From the NCBI GenBank assembly GCA_006937955.1, contig SSNP01000348.1:203244-267243 (forward strand): DNA of 64,000 bases, written 5' to 3'. A program made the position numbers and the translations under genes. How positions within the stretch are numbered: the stretch's first letter is position 1; every line of letters begins with the position of its first letter. The notes beneath the pieces were generated by a model. It was not told the origin of the DNA, made no database searches, and was given only the letters and a program-made list of their open reading frames with translations. Shown in pieces: positions 12,901-23,799 of this stretch. The DNA is from Pachypanchax playfairii (taxonomy: Eukaryota > Chordata > Actinopteri > Cyprinodontiformes > Aplocheilidae).

Positions 12901-15900
12901 CAGCTGTGGTTGTTGTTGTGTGTGAAACTGTGGTTGTTGTGGTTGGTGCAGCTGTGGTTGTTGTGGTAGGTCCAGCTGAGGTTATTGTGTTTGGTGCAGC
13001 TGTGGTTGTTATACTTGGTCCAGCTGTGATTGTTGTGATTGGTGAAGCTGTGGTTGTTGTGGTTGGTGCAGCAGTGGTTGTAGTGGTTGGTGCAGCTGTG
13101 GTTGGTCCAGCTGTGGTTGTTGTAGTTGGTGCAGCTGTGGTTTGTGCAGCTGTAGCTGTTGTAGTTGGTCCAGCTGTGGTTGTTGTGGTTTGGGCAGCTG
13201 TGGTTGATGTCGTTGGTGCAGCTGTGGTTGTTCCAGCTGTGGTTGTTGAAGTTGGTGCAGCTGTGGTTGTTGTGGATAGTGCAGATGTGATTGTCGTAGT
13301 TGGTGCAGCTGTGTTTGGTGCAGCTGTGGTTGTTGTGGTTGGTGCAGGTGTGGTTTGTGCAGCTGTGGTTGTTGTGGTTGGTCCAGCTGTGGTTGTTGTA
13401 GTTGGTCCAGCTGAGGTTATTGTGTTTGGTGCAGCTGTGGTTGTTGTTGTGTGTGAAACTGTGGTTGTTGTGGTTGGTGCAGCTGTGGTTGTTGTGGTAG
13501 GTCCAGCTGAGGTTATTGTGTTTGGTGCAGCTGTGGTTGTTATACTTGGTCCAGCTGTGATTGTTGTGATTGGTGAAGCTGTGGTTGTTGTGGTTGGTGC
13601 AGCAGTGGTTGTAGTGGTTGGTGCAGCTGTGGTTGGTCCAGCTGTGGTTGTTGTAGTTGGTGCAGCTGTGGTTTGTGCAGCTGTAGCTGTTGTAGTTGGT
13701 CCAGCTGTGGTTGTTGTGGTTTGGGCAGCTGTGGTTGATGTCGTTGGTGCAGCTGTGGTTGTTCCAGCTGTGGTTGTTGAAGTTGGTGCAGCTGTGGTTG
13801 TTGTTGTTGGTGCAGCTGTGGTTGTTGTGGTTGGTGCAGCTGTGGTTGCTGTAGTTGGTCCAGCTGAGGTTATTGTGTTTGGTGCAGCTGTGGTTGTTGT
13901 GGTTAGTCCAGCTGTGGATGTTGTGGTTGGTGCAGCTGTAGCTGTTGTAGTTGGTCCAGCTGTGGTTGTTGTGGTTTGGGAAGCTGTGGTTATTGTAGTT
14001 GTTGCACCTGTGTTTGGTTCAGCTGTGGTTGTTGTGGTTGGTGCAGCTGTGGTTTGTACAGCTGTGGTTGTTGTAGTTGGTGCAGCTGTGGTTGTTGTAG
14101 TTGATGCAGCCGTGTTTGTTGTGGTTGGTGCAAATGTGGTTGTTGTAGTTGATGCAGCTGTGGTTGTTGTTGTCGATGCAGCTGTGATTGTTGTGGTTGG
14201 TGCAGCTGTGGTTGCTGTAGTTGGTCCAGCTGTGGTTGTTGTTGTTGGTCCAGCTGTGGTTGTTGTGGTTGGTGAAGCTGTGGTTGTTGTGGTTAGTCCA
14301 GCTGTGGATGTTGTGGTTGGTGCAGCTGTAGCTGTTGTAGTTGGTCCAGCTGTGGTTGTTGTTGTTGGTCCAGCTGTGGTTGTTGTGGTTGGTGAAGCTG
14401 TGGTTGTTGTGGTTAGTCCAGCTGTGGATGTTGTGGTTGGTGCAGCTGTAGCTGTTGTAGTTGGTCCAGCTGTGGTTGTTGTGGTTTGGGAAGCTGTGGT
14501 TATTGTAGTTGTTGCACCTGTGGTTGTTGTGGTTTCAGCAGCTGTAGTTGTTGTGGTTGGTGCAGCTGTGGTTGGTGCAGCTGTGGTTGTTGTAGTAGGT
14601 GCAGCTGTGGTTGTTGTAGTTGTGGCTGTTGTAGTTGGTGCAGCTGTGGTTGTTGTGGTTTGTGCAGCTGTGGTTGTTGTAGTTGGTGCAGCTGTGGTTG
14701 TTGTAGTTGGTGCAGCTGTGATTGTTGTGGTTGGTGCACCTGTAGTTGTTGTAGCTGGTGCAGCTGTGGTTGTTGTAGTTGGTCCAGCTGTGGTTGTTGT
14801 GGTTTGTGCAGCTGTGGTTGTTGTGGTTGGTCCAGCTGTGGTTGTTGTGGTTGGTCCAGCTGAGGTTATTGTGTTTGGTGCAGCTGTGGTTGTTGTGGTG
14901 GTGAAACTGTGGTTGTTGTGGTTGGTGCAGCTGTGGTTGTTGTGGTTAGTCCAGCTGTGGATGTTGTGGTTGGTGCAGCTGTAGCTGTTGTAGTTGGTCC
15001 AGCTGTGGTTGTTGTGGTTTGGGAAGCTGTGGTTATTGTAGTTGTTGCACCTGTGGTTGTTGTGGTTTCAGCAGCTGTAGTTATTGTAGTTGTTGCACCT
15101 GTGGTTGTTCCAGCTGTGGTTGTTGTGGTTTGTGCAGCTGTGATTGTTGTGGTTGGTGCATCTGGGGTTGTTGTGGTTGGTGCAGATGTTGTTGTTGGGG
15201 TTGGTCCAGCTGTGGTTATTGTGGCTGTTACAGCTGTGGTTGTTGTGGTTGGGGCAACTGTGGTTGTTGTAGTTGATGCATCTGTTGTTGTTGTAGTTGG
15301 TGCAGCTGTGGTTGGTGCAGCTGTGGTTGGTGTGGTTGGTGCAGCTGTGGTTGTTGTGGTTGGTGGAGCTGTGGTTGTTGTCGTTGGTCCAGCTGTGCTT
15401 GTAGTAATTTGTGCAGCTGTGGTTGTTGTAGTTGATGCAGTTGTGGTTGTTGTAGTTGGGTCAGCTGTAGTTGTTGTCGTTGGTGCAGCTGTGGTTGTTG
15501 TTGTTGGTTCAGCTGTGCTTGTAGTAATTTGTGCAGCTGTGGTTGTTGCAGTTGGTGCAGCTGTGGTTATTGTAGTTGGGTCAGCTGTAATTGTTGTTGT
15601 TGGTGCAGCTGTGGTTATTGTAGTTTTTGCACCTATGGTTGTTGTGGTTTGTGCAGCTGTGGTTGTTGTAGTTGGTGCAGCTGTGGTTGGTGCAGCTGTG
15701 GTTGTTGTAGTTGGTGCAGCTGTGGTTGTTGTAGTTGGTGCAGCTGTGGTTGTTGTAGTTGGTGCAGCTGTGGTTGGTGCAGCTGTGGTTGTTGTAGTAG
15801 GTGCCGCTGTGGTTGTTGCAGCTGTGGTTGTTGTAGTTGGTGCAGCTGTGGTTGTTGTAATTGGTGCAGCTGTGGTTGTTGTAGTTGGTGCAGCTGTGGT

Positions 15901-18900
15901 TGTTGTAGTAGGTGCAGCTGTGGTTGTTGCAGCTGTGGTTGTTGTAGTTGGTGCAGTTGTAGTTGTTGTGTAGTGTGCAGCTGTGGTTGTTGTAGTTGGT
16001 GCAGCTGTGGTTGTTGTAGTTGGTGCAGATGTGGTTGTTGTGGTTGGTGCAGCTGTGGTTGTTGTAGTTGGTGCAGCTGTGGTTGGTGCAGCTGTGGTTG
16101 TTGTGGTTGGTGCAGCTGTGGTAGTTGTAGTTGGTGCAGCTGTGGTAGTTGTAGTTGGTGCAGCTGTGGTTGTTGGAGTTGGTGCAGCTGTGGTTGGTGT
16201 AGTTGGGGCAGCTGTGGTTGGTGCAGCTGTGGTTGTTGTAATTGGTGCAGCTGTGACTGTTGTAGTTGGTGCAGCTGTGGTTGTTGTGGTTGGTGCAGCT
16301 GTGGTTGTTGTGGTTTGTGCAGCTGTGGTTGTTGTAGTTGGTGCAGCTGTGGTTGGTGCAGCTGTGGTTGATGTAGTTGGTGCAGCTGTGGTTGTTGTAG
16401 ATGGTGCAGCTGTGGTTGTTGCAGCTGTGGTTGTTGTAGTTGGTGTAGCTGTGGTTGTTGTAGTTGGTGCAGCTGTGGTTGTTGTAGTTGGTGCAGCTGT
16501 GGTTGGTGCAGCTGTGGTTGTTGTAATTGGTTCAGCTGTGGTTGTTGTCGTTGGTGCAGCTGTGGTTGTTGTAGTTGGTGCAGCTGTGGTTGTTGCAGCT
16601 GGGGTTGTTGTGGTTGGTGCAGCTGTGGTTGGTGCAGCTGTGGTTGTGGTGGTTGGTGCAGCTGTGGTTGTTGCAGCTGTGACTGTTGTAGTTGGTGCAG
16701 CGGTGGTTGTTGTAGTTGGTGCAGCTGTGGTTGTTGTAGTTGGTGCAGCTGTTGTTGTTGTAGTTGGTGCAGCTGTGGTTGTTGTAGTAGGTGCCGCTGT
16801 GGTTGTTGCAGCTGTGGTTGTTGTAGTTGGTGCAGCTGTGGTTGTTGTAGTTGGTGCAGCTGTGGTTGGTGCAGCTGTGGTTGTTGTGGTTGTTGCAGCT
16901 GTGGTTGTTGTTGTTGGTGCAGCTGTGGTTATTGTAGTTTTTGCACCTATGGTTGTTGTGGTTTTGCAGCTGTGGTTGTTGTAGTTGGTGCAGCTGGGGT
17001 TGTTGTGGTTGGTGCAGCTGTGGTTGGTGCAGCTGTGGTTGTTGTAGTAGGTGCAGCTGTGGTTGTTGCAGCTGGGGCAGCTGTGGTTGGTGCAGCTGTG
17101 GTTGTTGGAGTAGGTGCAGCTGTGGTTGTTGCAGCTGTGACTGTTGTAGTCGGTGCAGCTGTGATTGTTGTGGTTGGTGCAGCTGTGGTTGCTGTAGTTG
17201 GTCCAGCTGTGGTTGTTGTTGTTGGTCCAGCTGTGGTTGTTGTGGTTGGTGCAGCTGTGGTTGGTGTAGTTGGTGCAGCTGTGGTTGTTGCAGCTGTGAC
17301 TGTTGTAGTTGGTGCAGCTGTGGTTGTTGTGGTTGGTGCAGCTGTGGTTGTTGTTGTTTGTGCAGCTGTGGTTGTTGTCGTTGGTGCAGCTGTGGTTGGT
17401 GAAGCTGTGGTTGTTGTAGTTGGTGCAGCTGTGGTTGTTGCAGCTGTGGTTGTTGTAGTTGGTGCAGCTGTGGTTGTTGTGGTTGGTGCAGCTGTGGTTG
17501 TTGTAATTGGTTCAGCTGTGGTTGTTGTCGTTGGTGCAGCTGTGGTTGTTGCAGCTGTGGTTGTTGTAGTAGGTGCAGCTGTGGTTGTTGCAGCTGTGAC
17601 TGTTGTAGTTGGTGCAGCTGTGGTTGTTGTCGTTGGTGCAGCTGTGGTTGTTGCAGCTGGGGTTGTTGTGGTTGGTGCAGCTGTGGTTGGTGCAGCTGGG
17701 GTTGGTGTGGTTGGTGCAGCTGTGGTTGTTGCAGCTGTGGTTGTTGTGGTTGGTGCAGCTGTGGTTGTTGGAGTTGGTGCAGCTGTGGTTGTTGCAGCTG
17801 TGGTTGTTGTAGTTGGTGCAGTTGTAGTTGTTGTGTAGTGTGCAGCTGTGGTTGTTGTAGTTGGTGCAGCTGTGGTTGTTGTAGTTGGTGCAGCTGTGAT
17901 TGTTGTGGTTGGTGCACCTGTAGTTGTTGTAGCTGGTACAGCTGTGGTTGTTGTCGTTGGTGCAGCTGTGGTTGTTGCAGCTGTGGTTGTTGTAGTTGGT
18001 GCAGCTGTCGTTGGTGCAGCTGTGGTTGTTGTGGTTGGTGCAGCTGTGGTTGTTGTAGTTGGTGCAGCTGTGGTTGTTGTTGTTGGTGCAGCTGTGGTTG
18101 TTGCAGTTGGTGCAGCTGTGGTTGGTGCAGCTGTGGTTGTTGTAGTTGGTGCAGCTGTGGTTGTTGCAGCTGTGGCTGTTGTAGTTGGTGCAGCTGTGGT
18201 TGTTGTGGTTGGTGCAGCTGGTGTTGTTGGGGTTGGTCCAGCTGTGGTTATTGTGGCTGTTACAGCTGTGGTTGTTGTGGATAGTGCAGATGTGATTGTC
18301 GTAGTTGGTGCAGCTGTGTTTGGTGCAGCTGTGGTTGTTGTGGTTGGTGCAGCTGTGGTTGGTACAGCTGTGGTTGTTGTAGTTGGTGCAGCTGTGGTTG
18401 TTGTAGTTGATGCAGACGTGTTTGTTGTGGTTGGTGCAGATGTGGTTGTTGTAGTTGATGCAGCTGTGGTTGTTGTTGTCGGTGCAGCTGTGATTGTTGT
18501 GGTTGGTGCAGCTGTGGTTGTTGTAGTTGGTCCAGCTGTGGTTGTTGTTGTTGGTGCAGCTGTGGTTGTTGTAGTTGGTGCAGCTGTGGTTGGTGCAGCT
18601 GTGGTTGTTGTAGTTGGTGCAGCTGTGGTTGTTGTAGTAGTGGCAGCTGTGGTTGGTGTGATTGGTGTGGTTGTTGCAGCTGTGGCTGTTGTAGTTGGTG
18701 CAGCTGTGGTTGTTGTGGTTGGTGCAGCTGTGGTTGTTGTTGTTTGTGCAGCTGTGGTTGTTGTAGTTGGTGGAGCTGTGGTTGTTGTGGTTGGTGCAGC
18801 TGTAGTTGGTGCAGCTGTGGTTGTTGTAGTAGGTGCAGCTGTGGTTGTTGCAGCTGGGACAGCTGTGGTTGGTGCAGCTGTGGTTGTTGTGGTAGGTGCA

Positions 18901-21900
18901 GCTGTGGTTGTTGTAGTTGGTGCAGATGTGGTTGGTGCAGCTGTGGTTGTTGTAGTTGGTACAGCTGTGGTTGGTGCAGCTGTGGTTGTTGTGGTTGGTG
19001 CAGCTGTGGTTGTTGTAGTTGGTGCAGCTGTTGTTGTTGTAGTTGGTGCAGCTGTGGTTGTTGTAGTTGGTGCAGCTGTGGTTGGTGAAGCTGTGGTTGT
19101 TGTAGTTGGTTCAGCTGTGGTTGTTGCAGCTGTGGTTGTTGTAGTTGGTGCAGCTGTGGTTGTTGTGGTTGGTGCAGCTGTGGTTGGTGCAGCTGTGGTT
19201 GTTGTAGTAGGTGCAGCTGTGGTTGTTGCAGCTGTGGTTGTTGTAGTTGGTGCAGATGTGGTTGTTGTGGTTGGTGCAGCTGTGGGTGTTGTGGTTGGTG
19301 CAGCTGTGGTTGTTGTGGTTTGTGCAGCTGTGGTTGTTGTAGTTGGTGCAGCTGTGGTTGTTGTAGTTGGTACAGCTGTGATTGTTGTAGTTGGTGCAGC
19401 TGTGGTTGGTGCAGCTGTGGTTGTTGTAGTTGGTGCAGCTTTTGTTGTTGTAGTTGGTGCAGCTGTGGTTGTTGTGGTTGGTGCAGCTGTGGTTGGTGTG
19501 GTTGGTGCAGCTGTGGTAGTTGTGGTTGGTGCAGCTGTGGTTGTTGTTGTTTGTGCAGCTGTGGTTGTTGTAGTAGGTGCAGCTGTGGTTGTTGCAGCTG
19601 TGACTGTTGTAGTTGGTGCAGCTGTGGTGGCTGTGGTTGTTGCAGCTGTGGTTGTTGTAGTTGGTGCAGCTGTGGTTGTTGTAGTTGGGGCAGCTGTGGT
19701 TGGTGCAGTTGTGGTTGTTGTAGTTGGTGCTGTTGTGGTTGGTGCAGCTGTAGTTGTTGTAGTTGGTGCAGCTGTGGTTGTTGTAATTGGTGCAGCTGTT
19801 GTTGTTGTAGTTGGTGCAGCTGTGGTTGTTGTAGTAGGTGCAGCTGTGGTTGTTGCAGCTGTGGTTGTTGTAGTTGGTGCAGTTGTAGTTGTTGTGTAGT
19901 GTGCAGCTGTGGTTGTTGTAGTTGGTGCAGCTGTGGTTGTTGTAGTTGGTGCTGCTGTGGTTGTTGTGGTTGGTGCGGTTGTGGTTGTTGTAGTTGGTGC
20001 AGCTGTGGTTGTTGCAGCTGTGGTTGTTGTAGTTGGTGCAGCTGTGGTTGTTGTGGTTGGTGCAGCTGTGGTTGGTGCAGCTGTGGTTGTTGTAGTAGGT
20101 GCAGCTGTGGTTGTTGCAGCTGTGACTGTTGTAGTTGGTGCAGCTGTGGTTGTTGTGGTTGGTGCAGCTGTGGTTGTTGTAGTTGGTGCAGCTGTGGTTG
20201 TTGTAGTTGGTGCAGCTGTGATTGTTGTGGTTGGTGCACCTGTAGTTGTTGTAGCTGGTACAGCTGTGGTTGTTGTCGTTGGTGCAGCTGTGGTTGTTGC
20301 AGCTGTGGTTGTTGTGGTTGGTGCAGCTGTGGTTGTTGCAGCTGTGACTGTTGTAGTTGGTGCAGCTGTGGTTGTTGTGGTTGGTGCAGCTGTGGTTGTT
20401 GTTGTTTGTGCAGCTGTGGTTGTTGTAGTTGGTGCAGATGTGGTTGTTGTAGTAGGTGCAGCTGTGGTTGTTGCAGCTGGGGTTGTTGTAGTTGGTGGAG
20501 TTGTGGTTGGTGCAGCTGTGGTTGTTGTAATTGGTTCAGCTGTGGTTGTTGTCGTTGGTGCAGCTGTGGTTGTTGTGGTGTGTGCAGCTGTGGTTGTTGT
20601 AGTTGGTGCAGCTGAGGTTGCTGTGGTTGGTGCAGCTGTGGTTGTTGTAGTTGGTGCAGCTGTGGTTGTTGCAGCTGTGGTTGTTGTAGTTGGTGCAGCT
20701 GTGGTTGTTGTAGTTGGTGCAGCTGTGGTTGTTGCAGCTGTGGTTGTTGTAGTTGGTGCAGTTGTAGTTGTTGTGTAGTGTGCAGCTGTGGTTGTTGTAG
20801 TTGGTGCAGCTGTGGTTGTTGTAGTTGGTGCAGCTGTGATTGTTGTGGTTGGTGCACCTGTAGTTGTTGTAGCTGGTACAGCTGTGGTTGTTGTCGTTGG
20901 TGCAGCTGTGGTTGTTGCAGCTGTGGTTGTTGTAGTTGGTACAGCTGTGGTTGGTGCAGCTGTGGTTGTTGTGGTTGGTGCAGCTGTGGTTGTTGTAGCT
21001 GGTGCAGCTGTGGTTGTTGTCGTTGGTGCAGCTGTGGTTGTTGTCGTTGGTGCAGCTGTGGTTGTTGTAGTTGGTACAGCTGTGGTTGGTGCAGCTGTGG
21101 TTGTTGTGGTTGGTGCAGCTGTGGTTGTTGTAGTTGGTGCAGCTTTTGTTGTTGTAGTTGGTGCAGCTGTGGTTGTTGTAGTTGGTGCAGCTGTGGTTGG
21201 TGCAGCTGTGGTTGTTGTAATTGGTTCAGCTGTGGTTGTTGTCGTTGGTGCAGCTGTGGTTGTTGTGGTTTGTGCAGCTGTGGTTGTTGTAGTTGGTGCA
21301 GCTGTGGTTGTTGTGGTTGGTGCAGCTGTGGTTGTTGTTGTTTGTGCAGCTGTGGTTGTTGTAGTTGGTGCAGATGTTGTTGGTGCAGCTGTGGTTGTTG
21401 TAGTTGGTGCAGCTGTGGTTGTTGTAGTAGGTGCAGCTGTGGTTGTTGCAGCTGTGGTTGTTGTAGTTGGTGCAGTTGTGGTTGTTGTGGTGTGTGCAGC
21501 TGTGGTTGTTGTAGTTGGTGCAGCTGTGATTGTTGTGGTTGGTGCACCTGTAGTTGTTGTAGCTGGTAAAGCTGTGGTTGTTGTCGTTGGTGCAGCTGTG
21601 GTTGTTGTAGTTGGTACAGCTGTGGTTGGTGCAGCTGTGGTTGTTGTAGTAGGTGCAGCTGTGGTTGTTGCAGCTGTGACTGTTGTGGTTGGTGCAGCTG
21701 TGGTTGTTGTAGTTGGTGCAGCTGTGGTTGTTGTAGTTGGTGCAGCTGTGATTGTTGTGGTTGGTGCACCTGTAGTTGTTGTAGCTGGTAGACCTGTGGT
21801 TGTTGTCGTTGGTGCAGCTGTGGTTGTTGCAGCTGTGGTTGTTGTAGTTGGTGCAGCTGTGGTTGTTGTAGTTGGTGCAGCTGTGGTTGTTGTAGTTGGT

Positions 21901-22176
21901 GCAGTTGTTGTTGTAGTCGGTCCAGCTGTGGTTGTTGTAGTTGGTGCAGCAGTGGTTGTTGTAGTAGGTCCAGCTGTGGTTGTTGTAGTTGGTGCAGCTG
22001 TGGTTGTTGAAGCTATTTCAGTCTGTCCTTTTAAAGATGCTTTTTCAAATATAAAGTTAAAAATTATTATTAGTCAGTTTATTTACTGATTTTAAATACA
22101 TTTGCAAATGAGAGGAAACATTGATTTTCTTACCAGCACACAGAAGAAGAATGATGAAAATGTTTGCAGTCATCAT
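9962..22176 (-). CDS. Gene A: giant Thr-rich mucin-like protein, frame broken by two 1-nt deletions
   Basis: Coding exons are 22176-22134 and 22039-9962, with a 94-nt intron (GTAAG donor, AG acceptor, phase 1). Exon 2 encodes MMTANIFIILLLCA, a short signal peptide; two in-frame ATGs are present, each with A at -3. Exon 3 starts SLKGQTE and runs into repeats of AAPTTTTT encoded by 24-bp units. The family tail, FNKISLMSVIVTVIAHFIH and TAA at 9962-9964, is intact and GPI-signal-like. The sense frame is open from 22039 to about 16966. A 1-nt deletion there (GTTTTGC where other copies have GTTTGTGC) leads to a TAG at 16947-16949, giving 1711 aa with no tail. A second 1-nt deletion is near 14899. 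With both bases restored the frame would reach the tail, about 4040 codons in all. Family knowledge: Thr/Pro-rich arrays like this carry mucin-type O-glycans. Whether the breaks are assembly errors, polymorphism or decay is unknown. Promoter and exon 1 lie at 23.7-23.8 kb. Confidence 0.75.
11027..13803 (-). repeat. 531-bp higher-order tandem repeat, about 5.2 copies, near-identical
   Basis: The marker 'gtggtttggg' occurs at 11061, 11592, 12123, 12654, 13185 and 13716, exactly 531 bp apart each time. All intervening variant positions that I compared are the same in each copy. 531 is 177 codons, so the unit keeps the reading frame. It lies within the gene A exon, downstream of the deletion at 16966. 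Confidence 0.95.
14226..14465 (-). repeat. Two tandem copies of a 120-bp unit in gene A
   Basis: The block 14226-14345 is repeated at 14346-14465, including the unusual TTAGTCC and TGGATG variants. 120 bp is 40 codons, so the frame is kept. Confidence 0.85.
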
Positions 22177-22201
22177 GATGTTGTTGCCCTTTCTTCTTCT
22201 G

Positions 22202-23713
22202 TCTGAAATTAGTTAAAAAAATCACAATAGGGTTAATAACAGCTTCGGATTTATTTCCATCCAAATCCATTCATTCAAAAAGTTCAAACTAATTGTTTAA
22301 CTGGAAATTTAATTGTTGTTTTAATGTGTTCCTCTGTTATTAAAATCTTTTGAAATTTGATAAGATATTTTATGGAACTTTGTAATGGATGATTCTTTAT
22401 AAGACAGATTTCTCACATTTTTATTAGACAGTTTTGCCGAGAAGCATAACCAAAATTTACATTACCTGCAACAGTTTTATAATAATAAAAGTCTTTTAAA
22501 AATGACATAACAATATCACTGAACTTTTGATTTTTTCACAGCTAACTAATTTATGTTACGTGTTTTGTGTTAAGCTATTTTTCTGGCAACAACTGGAGAA
22601 TTCCATAAGGACAGTGTGATGTCACCATTATTGGGCTTTTTTAAACAGAAGATGGTTGTACAGAAGATGACATTTTCTCTGTCAGTTCCAAAATGGGATT
22701 CATAATAATAATTTAGTCTTTCAGTTTTTTCCAAAAGTACACAGTCATACTAGTTAATTAATAGTTGTCCTCACTGTTGCCTAGCAGTGAGAAGGTCCTT
22801 GGACTTTTCTGCATGGATTTTGAATGTTCCTTTCATGCACGCATGTATATATTCTTAATTATTACATTTACTGTCCATCGCACAGTAGCATTCATCATTG
22901 GGTTTATCCAAAAGTTGAACTCGGTGTAATTCTATTGTCAGATTTCAAAGACAGAAATACCTACAACAATTCTACTTTTTTTTTTTTGTATTTGTGTTCA
23001 ACACTTGACATTAAAACGAATAATTCTTTCTATGTTTGCTGTGGTAAATACTCTAAAAAATAGATTTTTCTCAAACATCTGTAATGTTGACATGTAAAAT
23101 GTTTAATCACAGTCTACGAAATGTCTTGACCTCTTTTATAACCCCCATGCATATTTCTACTTTGTGTCTGTGAGAAGCTAAAATGTGTTTATGAATGAGT
23201 GATGATTAATTTGACCAAACTCCTAAATTGAGTATAAACTTTTTTTCTACAACAGTGACAGCATATTTTAAATTAATCTTTATGCAGCTTTATCCTAATG
23301 TCAATATCTGGTGTCACATTATATGGACACAGCTAACTTTGTTGCTTCCGTTTACTTGTAAATACTTTATGATATTATAATTATTATTAGAAACGTGAAT
23401 GAAAGTCATACTATTTTAAAATCATGCAAAACCATTTTAGATTACTGAAATATTAAACAGCTTCTGGTACTTCATGTTAATTCCTCATATTTCAAAACAA
23501 ACTCAAATATTTTCTCTTTATGTTTTTCATCTATGATTTATGATGAGAAAACTGATATCCTAAATTATGTGCTAATCAATAATAAGTTTAATAAGTTTAC
23601 TTTAACCCTTCCAAAAGACCAGTTCAAAACATGTTTTGATTATTTAAATTTGAAAGACAAGAACAGCGTTGACTTTATATTGATGTTGTAATAATTGAAA
23701 AGAAGATACTTAC
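22202..23713 (-). other. Gene A intron 1
   Basis: The donor GTAAGTAT reads on the minus strand from 23713. The acceptor, ending TTTCAG at 22203, is followed by a 5' UTR of about 26 nt and the two start codons. The same donor and acceptor contexts occur in genes B, C and D. AT-rich, no other gene seen inside. Confidence 0.7.
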
Positions 23714-23765
23714 ATATGATTTCTTAGCTGGTGCTCTGTTCTCAGCAGTGTCCAAAGGTGTGATG
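23714..23765 (-). other. Gene A non-coding exon 1
   Basis: About 50 nt between the expected start site (30 nt below the TATA box) and a consensus GTAAGTATC donor. The sequence, including 'cacctttggacactgctgag' on the minus strand, is almost the same in B and C. It has no ATG that opens into a coding frame. The 5' limit is estimated. Confidence 0.65.
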
Positions 23766-23785
23766 TTTTCAGATTTCAACTTCTC

Positions 23786-23792
23786 TTTTATA
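23786..23792 (-). promoter_or_regulatory. TATA box of gene A
   Basis: TATAAAA on the minus strand within 'ctggctataaaagagaag', conserved at the same place before exon 1 of genes B and C, and in weaker context before D. Confidence 0.75.
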
Positions 23793-23799
23793 GCCAGAC

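Larger units (their letters stand above)
9990..22015 (-). repeat. 24-bp coding minisatellite array of gene A
   Basis: On the minus strand the unit reads GCT GCA CCA plus five Thr codons (ACA, ACC, ACT), with shorter variants lacking a few codons. The array spans about 12 kb. The coding strand is rich in A and C and poor in G and T, so the printed strand looks like GTTGTGGTTGGTGCAGCTGT over and over. Each unit carries the palindrome CAGCTG. Units near the 3' end of the gene (about 10.0-10.5 kb) are more irregular than interior ones. Confidence 0.95.

Noticed and set aside
11027..13803. CRISPR array or bacterial surface repeat protein
   Set aside because: Repeats are contiguous coding units without spacers, and the window shows introns, TATA boxes and LINEs, so it is eukaryotic.
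10329..14984. Very long plus-strand Val/Gly/Ala open frames across gene A (and the minus-strand counterpart over gene C, 35480-40948)
   Set aside because: They are the antisense of the AAPTTTTT frame. They start or end in reverse tail sequence, have no promoter, signal or splice context of their own, and would give an implausible all-hydrophobic protein.
18260..21769. Gln/His/Leu-rich minus-strand open frame in gene A, and similar frames in gene E
   Set aside because: These are the +1 shifted reading of the sense repeat. The spliced signal exon leads into the Thr frame, not this one. Only the island in gene E between compensating indels would be read this way.
9990..22015. Antifreeze glycoprotein gene
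   Set aside because: Known fish antifreeze glycoproteins use Thr-Ala/Pro-Ala tripeptides with cleavable spacers. Here there are runs of four or five Thr per Ala-Ala-Pro, no spacer sites, and a hydrophobic tail.
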